This document shows positions 22,884-32,960 of a DNA stretch of 64,000 nt, one piece after another. The position numbers and the translations under genes were made by a program. The notes beneath the pieces were generated by a model. That model was not told the DNA's origin. It worked only from the letters and a program-made list of their open reading frames with translations, and did not search any database. Within the stretch, counting starts at the first letter, position 1. The number at the start of each line of letters is the position of its first letter. Location of the stretch: assembly GCF_042666505.1 (NCBI RefSeq), contig NZ_JBHTDN010000001.1, positions 1-64,000 on the forward strand. The letters run 5' to 3'. Origin of the DNA: Parapedobacter sp042666505. Lineage in GTDB: Bacteria; Bacteroidota; Bacteroidia; Sphingobacteriales; Sphingobacteriaceae.

Positions 22884-24383
22884 ATGGAAAAGCGCTTTGC
22901 ATCGATCTGGTTTCCCTACCTGACGACGGACCGGCACGCGATTCGGCAGCCCGGATTGCGCAACGTACCGTTTGTGCTGGCAACCCCGGTGCACGGCCGG
23001 ATGGTCATCACGGAGGCGAATGCCGCTGCCGAGGCAAAGGGCGTGACCCGCGGGATGGTCGTGGCCGATGCGAAGGCATGCCTTCCGGGGTTGGAGGTGG
23101 CCAATGCGAGGGAAGGGCTGGCCGAAAGGCTGCTGAGGATACTCGGCCTTTGGTGCATCCGCTATACGCCCGTCGTGGCCGTGGACCTGCCCGATGGGCT
23201 GATCCTGGACATCAGCGGCTGCGCCCACCTGTGGAAGGGGGAAAAGCCTTACATAAATGAGATTACAGCAAAATTACGGAAACGGGGGTTCCATGTACGC
23301 ATGGCCATCGCCGGGGCAATTGGTGCGGCCTGGGCGGTGGCCCGTTTCGGTAAGGACCCCATCGTGCAATCCGGCAGGGAAACCGATGCGCTGATGCCGC
23401 TGCCGCCTGCGGCACTGCGGCTGGAACCGGGGGTGGTGGACCGGCTGCACAAACTGGGCCTGCGCACCATCGGCAGTTTTCTGCACATGCCATCGTCGGC
23501 GCTCCGGAGGCGCTTCGGAGAAGGGCTGCCCCTGCGGTTGCGGCAGGCATTGGGCCGCGAAGATGAACCCATCCTCCCGCTGCGGCCGGTGCCGCCCTAT
23601 GTGGAGCGGCTGCCTTGCCTGGAACCCATCCGTACGGCGGTGGGCATCGAAATTGCCCTCAAAAACATGCTGGAGTTGCTCTGCAGGCGGTTGTCGGGCG
23701 AAGGCAAAGGGCTGCGGATTGCCACGCTGATGGGGTGCCGCGTGGACGGCAAGACGGTACAGGTGGGCATTACCACGAGCCGCGCAACGGCCAGCGTGCC
23801 GCACCTGATGAAACTGTTTGCGCTGAAGGTGCCGGACATCGAACCCGCCCTGGGCATCGAACTGTTCGTGCTGGAGGCGAGAAAGGTGGAGGAGGTCGAC
23901 CCGGTGCAGGAAGCGCTGTGGGGGGGCGTGCCGGGCTTGGAAGATACGGCGCTGTCCGAACTGATCGACCGGCTCAAGGGCCGTACAAGCGTCCAGGCGG
24001 TTTACCGCTACCTGCCCGACGAGCACCACTGGCCCGAACGGTCGTTCCGGGAGGCTTCGTTTATCACGGAAAAGCCATCCAGTTTCTGGAGAAGCGACCG
24101 GCCGCGGCCCACGCGCCTGCTGGCCGTGCCGGAGCCGATTGAAGTGACGGCGCCCATACCGGATTACCCGCCCATGCTGTTCCGGCATAGGGGCGAAGCG
24201 CATCCGATCAAAAAGGCCGACGGGCCGGAACGGATCGAACGGGAGTGGTGGATGGACCCGGGCGAACACCGGGATTATTATTACGTGGAGGATGACCAAG
24301 GCCGCCGGTACTGGCTGTACCGTTCGGGACATTACGGGAACGACCGCCCGCAGCGTTGGTTTCTGCATGGTTTTTTTGCGTAA
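22884..24383 (+). CDS. imuB: ImuB, catalytically degenerate Y-family polymerase-like protein
   Basis: From the ATG at 22884 the product has 499 residues. The start MEKRFASIWFPYLTTDRHAI replaces the metal-binding IxxDMDxFFA segment of active Y-family polymerases, and the later catalytic SxDE position reads LDISGCAHLW, so it should be inactive, as expected of ImuB. Further Y-family regions (helix-hairpin-helix-like VVDRLHKLGLRTIGSFL and a little-finger region) follow. ImuB acts as the hub linking DnaE2 to the sliding clamp. An upstream in-frame ATG at 22770 lies within imuA and is rejected. Confidence 0.88.
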   Translation: MEKRFASIWFPYLTTDRHAIRQPGLRNVPFVLATPVHGRMVITEANAAAEAKGVTRGMVVADAKACLPGLEVANAREGLAERLLRILGLWCIRYTPVVAVDLPDGLILDISGCAHLWKGEKPYINEITAKLRKRGFHVRMAIAGAIGAAWAVARFGKDPIVQSGRETDALMPLPPAALRLEPGVVDRLHKLGLRTIGSFLHMPSSALRRRFGEGLPLRLRQALGREDEPILPLRPVPPYVERLPCLEPIRTAVGIEIALKNMLELLCRRLSGEGKGLRIATLMGCRVDGKTVQVGITTSRATASVPHLMKLFALKVPDIEPALGIELFVLEARKVEEVDPVQEALWGGVPGLEDTALSELIDRLKGRTSVQAVYRYLPDEHHWPERSFREASFITEKPSSFWRSDRPRPTRLLAVPEPIEVTAPIPDYPPMLFRHRGEAHPIKKADGPERIEREWWMDPGEHRDYYYVEDDQGRRYWLYRSGHYGNDRPQRWFLHGFFA

Positions 24384-24397
24384 CGGTACCCCAGGAT

Positions 24398-27300
24398 ATG
24401 GCATACGTGGAGTTACAGGTGACGACAAATTTCAGCTTCCTGCGCGGGGCATCCCATCCGGAGGAGCTGATGGAGCAGGCAGCGGCGCTGGGCTACAAAG
24501 CCATCGCGGTGACCGACCGGAACAGCTTTGCGGGCATCGTGCGGGCACATATGGCGGCAAAGAAGCACAACATCCGCCTGATACCGGCCTGCCGGCTGGA
24601 TTTGCTGGACGGCCCGAGTTTGCTCGCGTACCCGAAAGACCGGGAAGCGTACGGACGGCTTTCGACCTTGCTGACCATCGGCAACCGCCGCGCGGAGAAA
24701 GGGCAATGCCACCTGAATAAAGGGGATGTATACGAGCATGCGGAGGGCATGGAATTCATCGCCGTGCCGCCCGACGGCCTGACGGCCACGTTTGAGCTGG
24801 AAGCAGACTATGTGCGCCACATCACCGAATACCGCCAGGCATTGGGCAGCCATTTCTGCCTGGGGGCCGTGCGTACCTATTCGGGCGACGATGCCAAGAA
24901 GCTGTTCCGGATTCACCAGCTTTGCCGGCAATTGGACATGCCCATGGTGGCGCTGAACGATATCCATTACCACATTCCCCAGCGCCGTGAATTGCAGGAC
25001 GTGCTGACCTGCATCCGCGAAAAGTGCACCATCCAGACCGCCGGGTACCGCCTGCATCCGAATGCGGAACGCTACCTCAAACCACCGGAAGAGATGGATC
25101 GCCTGTTCCGGCAGTACCCGGAGGCCATCCGCAATGCGGAGGCCATCGCCGAAGCGTGCGATTTTTCGCTCAACGAGCTGGAATATGTGTATCCCACGGA
25201 GCTGGTGCCCGAGGGCCGTACCCCGCAGGAGGAACTGGCCCGCCTGACCTGGGAGGGGGCAAAGGAACGGTTCAATGGGGATATTCCGGAGAAAGTCCGC
25301 GAGACCATCGAGATGGAACTGGCTTTCATTGAAAAGAAAAACTATGCTTCGTATTTCCTGACGGTTCATGACTACGTGCGGTTTGCGCGGGAGCGGGACA
25401 TCCTGTGCCAGGGCCGTGGATCCGCGGCCAACTCAACGGTGTGCTACTGCCTCGGCATCACGTCGGTCAATCCGGCCAAGTTCCGGCTGCTGTTTGCCCG
25501 GTTCATGTCTGACGCGCGGGATGAACCGCCTGATATCGACGTGGATTTTGAACACGAAAGGAGGGAGGAGGTCATCCAGTACATCTATGAAAAATACGGC
25601 CGCCACCGGGCTGCCATCGTCGCTACGGTTACCCAGGTGCGCTCCAAGGGTGCGGTGCGCGACGTGGGCAAAGCGATGGGGCTGTCGGTGGATGCCGTGG
25701 GCCGCCTGGCCGGTACCGTGAGCAGCCATTGGGACGATTACATCGACGAGGAGCTGTTGGCACAGCAGGGGTTCCACGCCGACGATCCGCACCTGCGGAA
25801 GGTACTGGAGCTCACCTACCAGTACATGGGCTTCCCCCGCCAGCTCGGACAGCACACGGGTGGCTTCGTCATCACCCAGGGCAACCTGCACGAGCTGTGC
25901 CCGATCATCAACGCCCGCATGGAAGACCGCACCAACCTGGAGTGGAATAAGGATGACCTCGAAGCGCTGGGCTTCCTGAAGGTGGACGTGCTGGGGCTGG
26001 GCATGCTGACGTGCATCCGCAAGGGGTTCGACCTGGCCAAACGGCATTACGGGCTGGACCTGACCCTGGCAAATGTTCCCCAGGACGACCCAAGGGTGTA
26101 CGACATGATCTGCCAGGCCGATACGCTGGGGGTCTTCCAGATCGAAAGCCGGGCACAGATGTCCATGCTGCCGCGCCTGCGGCCGCGGGAGTTCTACGAC
26201 CTGGTGATCGAGGTGGCCATCGTGCGGCCGGGGCCGATCCAGGGCGACATGGTGCATCCCTACCTGCGGCGGCGTAACAAGGAAGAACTTGTGGAGTACC
26301 CTTCGGAGGAAATAAAGGAAATCCTGCAAAAGACGCTGGGTGTGCCGCTGTTCCAGGAACAGGCCATGGAAATCGCCATCGTGGCGGCAGAATTCACGGC
26401 CGCCGAAGCCGACGGGCTCCGGCGTAGCATGGCTACGTTTAAGGCCAAGGGACAGGTCTCCGCCTTTCATAAAAAGATGGTGGACGGCATGATGAAAAAG
26501 GGGTACACGAAGGAATTCGCCAACCGGGTGTTCAAGCAGCTCGAAGGGTTCGGAAGCTATGGATTTCCGGAGAGCCATGCGGCATCCTTCGCCCTGCTGG
26601 TGTATGTCTCCTCGTGGCTGAAATGTTTTTACCCGGATATCTTTGCGGCCGCCCTGCTCAACAGCCAGCCCATGGGATTCTACCAGCCCGCCCAGATCGT
26701 CATCGACGCGCGCAAGCATGGGGTGGAAGTGCGGCCTGTCGACGTAAATGACTCGCAATGGGATCACACACTGGAGGGCAAGTTCGGGCAGGACCTGCAC
26801 GCGCTGCGCCTCGGTTTCCGGCAGGTGAAGGGCTTGCGGGAGGAGGACATGCAGGTGCTGATCGATGCGCGCCCCGCTGGGGGGTACGCCACGGTTACCG
26901 CACTGGTGGATGCCGGGGTGTCACTGGCGGCCATAGAGCGGCTGGCCGACGCGGATGCGTTCCGTTCGCTGGGGCTGGACCGCCGGCAGGCGCTGTGGGC
27001 GGTATCGGCCCTGGCCGATCGGCCCATGGCCCTGTTCGAAGGCCAGCCCCCGGAGTGTACGAAGGAAGGCCAGATTGAGCTGCCGCTCATGACGGCGGGC
27101 GAGCACGTGGTGCAGGATTACGCCAGTACGACACTTTCCATCAAAGCGCACCCGGTTAGTTTCCTGCGGGAAAAATTGGACCTGCTGCGTGTAACGCCCG
27201 CGGGCTCGCTGGCTGCGATGCAGGACGGGATGTTCGTCAAGGTATGCGGCATGATTACCGTGCGCCAACGGCCCGGCACGGCCAAGGGCGTATTGTTCGT

Positions 27301-27544
27301 AACCATCGAAGACGAAACGGGGTTTGCCAACCTGGTGGTCTGGGGCAAGATGTTCGAAAAATACCGCCGCGAGATCCTCCAGTCCCGGCTGCTGCTTGTA
27401 TCGGGCAAGTTGCAGATCGAGGGCGAGGTCATCCACCTCATCGTGCAGCACTGCACGAACCTGAACAGCTGGCTACGGGGATTAGCAAGCGCCGAGGAGG
27501 CCGGCACCGAAGGGGTATTCCATAAAGGGAGGAATTTCCAATAG
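24398..27544 (+). CDS. dnaE2: Error-prone DNA polymerase III alpha subunit DnaE2
   Basis: From the ATG at 24398 (MAYVELQVTTNFSFLRGASH) the product has 1048 residues. An N-terminal PHP domain (VTDRNSFAGIVRAH) is followed by the DnaE catalytic core with GRGSAANSTVCYCLG and the PDIDVDFEHERREEV motif carrying the catalytic aspartates. Then come the fingers (GSYGFPESHAASFALLVYVS), a helix-hairpin-helix region and an OB fold (VTIEDETGFANLVVW). The length and the ARxxR-free C-terminus fit DnaE2 rather than the replicative DnaE1. It follows imuB by 14 bp. Confidence 0.92.
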   Translation: MAYVELQVTTNFSFLRGASHPEELMEQAAALGYKAIAVTDRNSFAGIVRAHMAAKKHNIRLIPACRLDLLDGPSLLAYPKDREAYGRLSTLLTIGNRRAEKGQCHLNKGDVYEHAEGMEFIAVPPDGLTATFELEADYVRHITEYRQALGSHFCLGAVRTYSGDDAKKLFRIHQLCRQLDMPMVALNDIHYHIPQRRELQDVLTCIREKCTIQTAGYRLHPNAERYLKPPEEMDRLFRQYPEAIRNAEAIAEACDFSLNELEYVYPTELVPEGRTPQEELARLTWEGAKERFNGDIPEKVRETIEMELAFIEKKNYASYFLTVHDYVRFARERDILCQGRGSAANSTVCYCLGITSVNPAKFRLLFARFMSDARDEPPDIDVDFEHERREEVIQYIYEKYGRHRAAIVATVTQVRSKGAVRDVGKAMGLSVDAVGRLAGTVSSHWDDYIDEELLAQQGFHADDPHLRKVLELTYQYMGFPRQLGQHTGGFVITQGNLHELCPIINARMEDRTNLEWNKDDLEALGFLKVDVLGLGMLTCIRKGFDLAKRHYGLDLTLANVPQDDPRVYDMICQADTLGVFQIESRAQMSMLPRLRPREFYDLVIEVAIVRPGPIQGDMVHPYLRRRNKEELVEYPSEEIKEILQKTLGVPLFQEQAMEIAIVAAEFTAAEADGLRRSMATFKAKGQVSAFHKKMVDGMMKKGYTKEFANRVFKQLEGFGSYGFPESHAASFALLVYVSSWLKCFYPDIFAAALLNSQPMGFYQPAQIVIDARKHGVEVRPVDVNDSQWDHTLEGKFGQDLHALRLGFRQVKGLREEDMQVLIDARPAGGYATVTALVDAGVSLAAIERLADADAFRSLGLDRRQALWAVSALADRPMALFEGQPPECTKEGQIELPLMTAGEHVVQDYASTTLSIKAHPVSFLREKLDLLRVTPAGSLAAMQDGMFVKVCGMITVRQRPGTAKGVLFVTIEDETGFANLVVWGKMFEKYRREILQSRLLLVSGKLQIEGEVIHLIVQHCTNLNSWLRGLASAEEAGTEGVFHKGRNFQ

Positions 27545-27667
27545 GAAAACGAAATTACAACTAGATTCTCTGTAGCTGCGCGCGTTCCCATTTTCCCGCA
27601 TCGAATTGCTATAAGCAAAACAACTACCTCTATGCCTTGTTGTCACAGAAGGTCATTGCTATAAACT

Positions 27668-29632
27668 ATGCTTTCTCCAGATGGCAAAAAAAGAGTAATT
27701 ATTACCAATGTATCTCCAAAGGTCGAAGAAGGGAGGTTTCCCGCCAAGGCGATTGTTGAGGATGATATCGTCATTTCGGCGGATATATTCGGCGATGGGC
27801 ACGATGTTATCGCGGCAAGTGCATACATCAGGCATGCCGCTGATCGGTTGTGGCGGGAGCTACCGATGCGGTTTGTGACCAATGACCGTTGGCAAACCGC
27901 TTTCAGCGCTGAGCGAAAGGGAACGTATACGTTTAAGGTGACTGCTTGGGTCGATCATTATACCACGTGGAAGAACGGGCTGAAAAAAAAATATGAGGCG
28001 GGCCAGGATATAGGGGTCGACTTGCTGATCGGTGCCGGGCTACTGCGGGATGCCGCGTCTGCAAACCAAAGAGAAGCGGTGCGGCTCAATACTTGGGCGG
28101 CGCAGCTGGAGGAGAGCACCGATCCCGGGCAGGCCGTGTTTCTGGCCCATGACCCAGAAGTCGCGGCAGTGATGTACAAGCACCGCTATCGCGATGCCGT
28201 TACCGAGTATCCGACCACGTACCGCATCGAGGTTGAGCGAAAGAAGGCAGGCTTTAGCACATGGTATGAGCTGTTTCCTCGGTCTGCATCGCCTGAAGCA
28301 GAGCGCCACGGCACCTTTAATGACGTTGCAAACCTGCTACCTCACATCGCTAAGATGGGTTTTGACGTGCTTTATTTCCCGCCAATACATCCCATTGGCG
28401 AAGTGAACCGCAAGGGAAAAAACAATTCGTTGAAAGCAAATCCCGGAGATCCCGGTTCCCCATGGGCGATCGGAAATCGCCTGGGTGGTCACAAAGCAAT
28501 TCATCCGGAATTGGGTACGTTCGACGATTTCAAAGCGTTGATTAAAGCCGCCGGTGACTATGGCATTGAAATCGCGATGGACATCGCTTATCAATGCGCA
28601 CCCGATCATCCCTATGTAAAAGAACACCCGCAATGGTTTACGTGGCGGCCCGATGGTACGGTGCAATTCGCTGAAAATCCACCAAAGAAATACGAAGACA
28701 TACTGCCCTTCAATTTTGAGACCGATGATTGGGAAAATTTGTGGAAAGAGCTGAAAAGTGTTATTGATTACTGGGTGGGTGCTGGTATAAAAGTGTTCCG
28801 GATCGATAATCCCCACACCAAGGCGTTCGCTTTCTGGCAATGGATGATTGGCGAGGTGAGAGCCGAACACCCCGAAGTGATCTTTCTGGCAGAAGCGTTC
28901 ACCCGTCCGCGCGTTATGGAACGACTGGCCAAGGCTGGCTTCAACCAGTCCTATACCTATTTTACCTGGCGCAATACCAAACAGGAAATCGAGCAGTACA
29001 TGACCGAATTGGTCCACACGGAAATGCGTCATTACTTCCGGCCGAATTTCTGGCCCAACACGCCCGACATCCTGCCACCGATACTTACCCATGGAGGCGA
29101 AAACGCACACATTATGCGGGTGATCCTTGCGGGTACGTTATCGTCAAATTATGGGCTTTATGGTCCCGTTTATGAATTCGGCATGAATACGCCGCATGGC
29201 TCAAAAGAAGAGTATATAGACAACGAGAAATACGAAATCAAGCATTGGAATTGGGATCAATATACGCGTATTGGAGACATTATCACCCGGCTAAACCGCA
29301 TACGGCGTGAAAACACTGCCCTGCAGTCTACTTGGAACATCCAGTTCGCTGATACGAGCAACGACCAGATTCTCTGCTACATAAAAACAGACGCAAACAC
29401 GGGCAATCAGCTCGCCATTGTTGTCAATCTGGACGTCTTCCATACACAGGGCGCGCATATACGCCTTCCTATGGACAAATTGGGCATCGGGTACGACGAG
29501 CATTATATCGTCAGCGACTTATTGGGCGGCGGTAAGTACCGATGGTTCGGTGATTTCAATTATGTAGAATTAAATCCATACCTGATGCCCGCGCATATCT
29601 TTACGATTATAAAGGAGCAGAACCATGACTAA
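27668..29632 (+). CDS. glgE: GlgE: alpha-1,4-glucan:maltose-1-phosphate maltosyltransferase
   Basis: This 654-residue GH13 protein has the GlgE layout: an N-terminal DUF3416-like domain (YRIEVERKKAGFSTWYELFP), then catalytic barrel motifs VLYFPPIHPIGEVNRKGKNN, GIEIAMDIAYQCAPDHPYVK, FRIDNPHTKAF (nucleophile Asp near residue 380) and IFLAEAFTRP (acid/base Glu). GlgE transfers maltose from maltose-1-phosphate to growing alpha-glucan. Length is typical. It overlaps the treS-mak gene by 8 bp, and that fusion can supply its donor substrate. The 123 bp upstream show no consensus promoter. Confidence 0.93.
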   Translation: MLSPDGKKRVIITNVSPKVEEGRFPAKAIVEDDIVISADIFGDGHDVIAASAYIRHAADRLWRELPMRFVTNDRWQTAFSAERKGTYTFKVTAWVDHYTTWKNGLKKKYEAGQDIGVDLLIGAGLLRDAASANQREAVRLNTWAAQLEESTDPGQAVFLAHDPEVAAVMYKHRYRDAVTEYPTTYRIEVERKKAGFSTWYELFPRSASPEAERHGTFNDVANLLPHIAKMGFDVLYFPPIHPIGEVNRKGKNNSLKANPGDPGSPWAIGNRLGGHKAIHPELGTFDDFKALIKAAGDYGIEIAMDIAYQCAPDHPYVKEHPQWFTWRPDGTVQFAENPPKKYEDILPFNFETDDWENLWKELKSVIDYWVGAGIKVFRIDNPHTKAFAFWQWMIGEVRAEHPEVIFLAEAFTRPRVMERLAKAGFNQSYTYFTWRNTKQEIEQYMTELVHTEMRHYFRPNFWPNTPDILPPILTHGGENAHIMRVILAGTLSSNYGLYGPVYEFGMNTPHGSKEEYIDNEKYEIKHWNWDQYTRIGDIITRLNRIRRENTALQSTWNIQFADTSNDQILCYIKTDANTGNQLAIVVNLDVFHTQGAHIRLPMDKLGIGYDEHYIVSDLLGGGKYRWFGDFNYVELNPYLMPAHIFTIIKEQNHD

Positions 29633-32600
29633 CATACTGGACGATCGGTTACATTGGTATAAGGATGCCATTATCTATGAGTTGCACATCAAGGCTTTTC
29701 GCGATGGCAACGGCGATGGCATAGGGGATTTCGAGGGGCTGATGGAGAAGCTCGACTACTTACAGGACCTGGGTGTGACGGCAATTTGGTTGCTGCCATT
29801 TTATCCATCGCCGCTGCGTGATGACGGCTATGACATTGCTGATTACTACACCATCAATCCGTCGTACGGGGACATTAAGCAATTCAAGCGGTTTTTAAAC
29901 GCCGCACATAGAAGGGGGCTGAAGGTTATTACCGAGTTGGTCATAAACCATACCTCCGACCAACATCCCTGGTTTCAGCGAGCGCGGAAGGCGCCCAAAG
30001 GATCCGATAAACGGAATTATTACGTCTGGACCGATGACCCAAACCAATTCAAGGATGCGCGTATCATCTTCCAGGATTTCGAAACGTCAAACTGGACCTG
30101 GGATCCCGTTGCGCAACAATATTACTGGCACCGTTTTTTCTTTCACCAGCCTGATCTGAATTATGACAGCCCCCTAGTACAGCGGGAAGTATTTAAGGTA
30201 TTAGATTATTGGTGCAAGATGGGAGTAGACGGTTTCCGGCTGGATGCTGTACCGTACCTCTTTGAACGCGACGGCACCAATTGCGAAAACTTGCCCGAGA
30301 CACATGCCTTCCTCAAAGAGCTGCGGAAGTATATCGATGAGCGTTATCCCGGCACCTTACTGCTCGCGGAGGCGAATATGTGGCCCGAAGATTCGGCTGC
30401 TTATTTCGGCAATGGCGATGAATGCCAAATGAACTACCATTTTCCGGTAATGCCCCGCATGTTCATGGCGCTTCAAATGGAAGACAAATATCCCATCACC
30501 GATATATTTGACCAAACGCCCGAAATACCGGAAACCTGCCAATGGGCGATATTTCTTCGTAATCACGACGAATTGACCTTGGAAATGGTGACGGACGAGG
30601 AGCGCGACTACATGTACAAGGTTTACGTAAAAGATCCCAAAGCACGCATCAATTTGGGGATTAGGCACCGCCTGGCGCCGCTACTGGAAAACAACAGCAA
30701 GAAGGTCGAACTGCTCAACACCCTCTTGTTTTCTTTACCTGGCACACCCGTCATTTACTATGGAGACGAGATCGGTATGGGCGATAACTTCTACCTTGGA
30801 GACCGGGACGGCGTGCGTACGCCCATGCAGTGGCACTCGGGCCGCAATGCCGGTTTTTCGGAAGCCAATCCGCAGAAGCTGTACCTTCCGGTGATCCTGG
30901 ATCCGCAGTTTCACTATGAGTCTGTAAATGTAGAATTGCAGTCCAACAACACCTCGTCGTTGTTATGGTGGATGAAAAGAGCGATCAGCATCCGTAAAAG
31001 GTACAAAGCGTTTAGCCGTGGGGATATGAAATTTGTGGAAAGCGAAAACGCCAAGGTACTGGCATTCACCCGTACGTATGAAGAACAGACGATGCTGGTT
31101 ATCAATAATCTATCCCGATTTTCGCAGCCTGCTGAGTTGGACTTAAGTACATACGGCGGATATGTGCCCGTCGAAATCCTAAGCCATAACCGCTTCCCCT
31201 CCATTCGGGAGGACGCCCCGTATCTGGTCACATTAGGCCCGTACGGAACCCAGTCCTTTTTGCTGGAGAAGGCCCATCCGGAAATGGAACGTGAAAGCCA
31301 ACTGCGTACGATTACGCTGGAGCGGTGGAAAGACCTGCCTAGCCGGGCGATACTCGAAGAACTCGCAAATGGGGTGTTACCCGATTATTTGATGCGCCTA
31401 CGCTGGTTTGGCGGCAAAGCCCGCGGGTTGGAAAGCGTCCGCATTGTAGATCATGCCACTGTTCCGCTTGATGAAAACAGTACGTACATCCTGTTAACGG
31501 AAGTCAGCTACCGTGAAGGCTTGCCCGATCTGTATCAGTTGCCCGTAGCGTTTGCAAAAGGCCCGTTGGCTTACAGACTGAATGCAAACTGCCCGCAGTC
31601 GGTCATCGCCCACGTTATACTCAACGGCGAAGAAGGCATTTTATATGACGCGCTATATGGTATAGACTTCCAAAAGGCGATCTTAAAAAGCATGGCCGGC
31701 AAACACAGTCTGCCGCAGGCAGGCAGCGAGCTGGAGTTTTCCGGTAGCCGGGCGGTGAAGGTGCATGTGCGTGAAAATCCCGAAACCAAACCCAGGATAC
31801 TTACCAGTGAGCAGAGTAACACGTCACTGACCTATGACGGCAGGTTCTTTCTGAAAATATACCGCAAGGTAGACCGCGCGATTAACCCAGATGTGGAGCT
31901 GACAAAATTTCTCACTCAGAAAGCCGGTTTTAACAACGTCCCTAACTACGTAGGTGCCATAACGTGGAAATTCAAAGGGGAGAGCATGGTGCTGGGAATG
32001 ATGCAGGAAATGGTCACTGGAGCCAGCGATGCCTGGGGGTACATGCTCGATCGGCTAAACGACTACAATGAAGCACTCCTCTCCACCGCGAGCGCTTCCG
32101 GGCCGGGTGAGTTGATCGGTAGTCTTACCGCGCCCGCAGCCTATGAAGAGCTTCCCGAAATACAGCAAGAAAAGCTTAAGGCACCGGTGGCCGAGCTTGT
32201 CAGCCTTTTAGGGACGCGTACGGCCGAAATGCATGAAGCACTCGCTTCAGAACGCCATGATCCGGCGTTCAAACCCGAAGCGTATTCTTTGCATTACCAG
32301 CGATCCATTTTCGCCTCGTTGCAATCGACGGTGCGGGTTGCCTTTCAAAGTCTGCGCCGAAACCTCGAAAAGCTGCCCGAAGCTGTACGAAAGGAGGCCG
32401 AGGAGGTGCTTGGCATGAAGGAAGATATACTGGGTATCCTGAAAAGGATTTACAGCCACAAGATCGATGTCACCAAAATACGTATCCATGGCGATTATCA
32501 CTTAGGGCAAACGTTGTACGCCGGCAACGACTTTTTTATCCTTGATTTTGAAGGCGAACCGGCACGGAGTTACAGCGAAAGACGGCTAAAATATTCGCCG

Positions 32601-32951
32601 CTGCGTGACGTAGCTGGCATGATCCGGTCGTTTCATTACGCTGCATACGGCAGCTTGCTTCTCGACAACCAGATCCGGCCTGAAGACGTGGATAAACTCA
32701 TGCCGCATATTGAACAATGGTATCATTATATGTCTGGGTTTTTCATGAGAGCTTATCTGGAGCATGCGCAAGGTGCGTCTTTCGTCCCCAAGGAAAGGGG
32801 AGACCTAGCCATCCTATTGCAGACGTTCGTCATGCAAAAAGCGATTTACGAGCTCACTTATGAACTCAATAACCGGCCGGGCTGGGTGTTGGTTCCGCTG
32901 CGGGGCATCAAATCGATTGTGATGAAACACAGGCTTGAGCAAAAACAATAA
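29625..32951 (+). CDS. treS: Trehalose synthase / maltokinase fusion (TreS-Mak)
   Basis: This 1108-residue two-domain protein. Residues ~1-550 are GH13 trehalose synthase (AIWLLPFYPSPLRDDGYDIA, MGVDGFRLDAVPYLFERDGT with the catalytic Asp, and FLRNHDELTLEMV). Residues ~590-1105 are maltokinase (LRWFGGKARGLESVR, then the kinase loop IHGDYHLGQTLYAGNDF and FILDFEGEPAR). The enzyme should isomerise trehalose to maltose and phosphorylate it to maltose-1-phosphate for GlgE. A ribosome-binding AAAGGAG lies at 29611-29617 within the end of glgE. Fused TreS-Mak proteins are known from several phyla. Confidence 0.93.
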   Translation: MTNILDDRLHWYKDAIIYELHIKAFRDGNGDGIGDFEGLMEKLDYLQDLGVTAIWLLPFYPSPLRDDGYDIADYYTINPSYGDIKQFKRFLNAAHRRGLKVITELVINHTSDQHPWFQRARKAPKGSDKRNYYVWTDDPNQFKDARIIFQDFETSNWTWDPVAQQYYWHRFFFHQPDLNYDSPLVQREVFKVLDYWCKMGVDGFRLDAVPYLFERDGTNCENLPETHAFLKELRKYIDERYPGTLLLAEANMWPEDSAAYFGNGDECQMNYHFPVMPRMFMALQMEDKYPITDIFDQTPEIPETCQWAIFLRNHDELTLEMVTDEERDYMYKVYVKDPKARINLGIRHRLAPLLENNSKKVELLNTLLFSLPGTPVIYYGDEIGMGDNFYLGDRDGVRTPMQWHSGRNAGFSEANPQKLYLPVILDPQFHYESVNVELQSNNTSSLLWWMKRAISIRKRYKAFSRGDMKFVESENAKVLAFTRTYEEQTMLVINNLSRFSQPAELDLSTYGGYVPVEILSHNRFPSIREDAPYLVTLGPYGTQSFLLEKAHPEMERESQLRTITLERWKDLPSRAILEELANGVLPDYLMRLRWFGGKARGLESVRIVDHATVPLDENSTYILLTEVSYREGLPDLYQLPVAFAKGPLAYRLNANCPQSVIAHVILNGEEGILYDALYGIDFQKAILKSMAGKHSLPQAGSELEFSGSRAVKVHVRENPETKPRILTSEQSNTSLTYDGRFFLKIYRKVDRAINPDVELTKFLTQKAGFNNVPNYVGAITWKFKGESMVLGMMQEMVTGASDAWGYMLDRLNDYNEALLSTASASGPGELIGSLTAPAAYEELPEIQQEKLKAPVAELVSLLGTRTAEMHEALASERHDPAFKPEAYSLHYQRSIFASLQSTVRVAFQSLRRNLEKLPEAVRKEAEEVLGMKEDILGILKRIYSHKIDVTKIRIHGDYHLGQTLYAGNDFFILDFEGEPARSYSERRLKYSPLRDVAGMIRSFHYAAYGSLLLDNQIRPEDVDKLMPHIEQWYHYMSGFFMRAYLEHAQGASFVPKERGDLAILLQTFVMQKAIYELTYELNNRPGWVLVPLRGIKSIVMKHRLEQKQ

Positions 32952-32960
32952 CCAAAGAAA

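Noticed and set aside
22394..22923. Overlapping long frames on both strands across imuA, imuB and dnaE2
   Set aside because: High GC content produces long spurious frames; only the imuA, imuB and dnaE2 frames carry family motifs.
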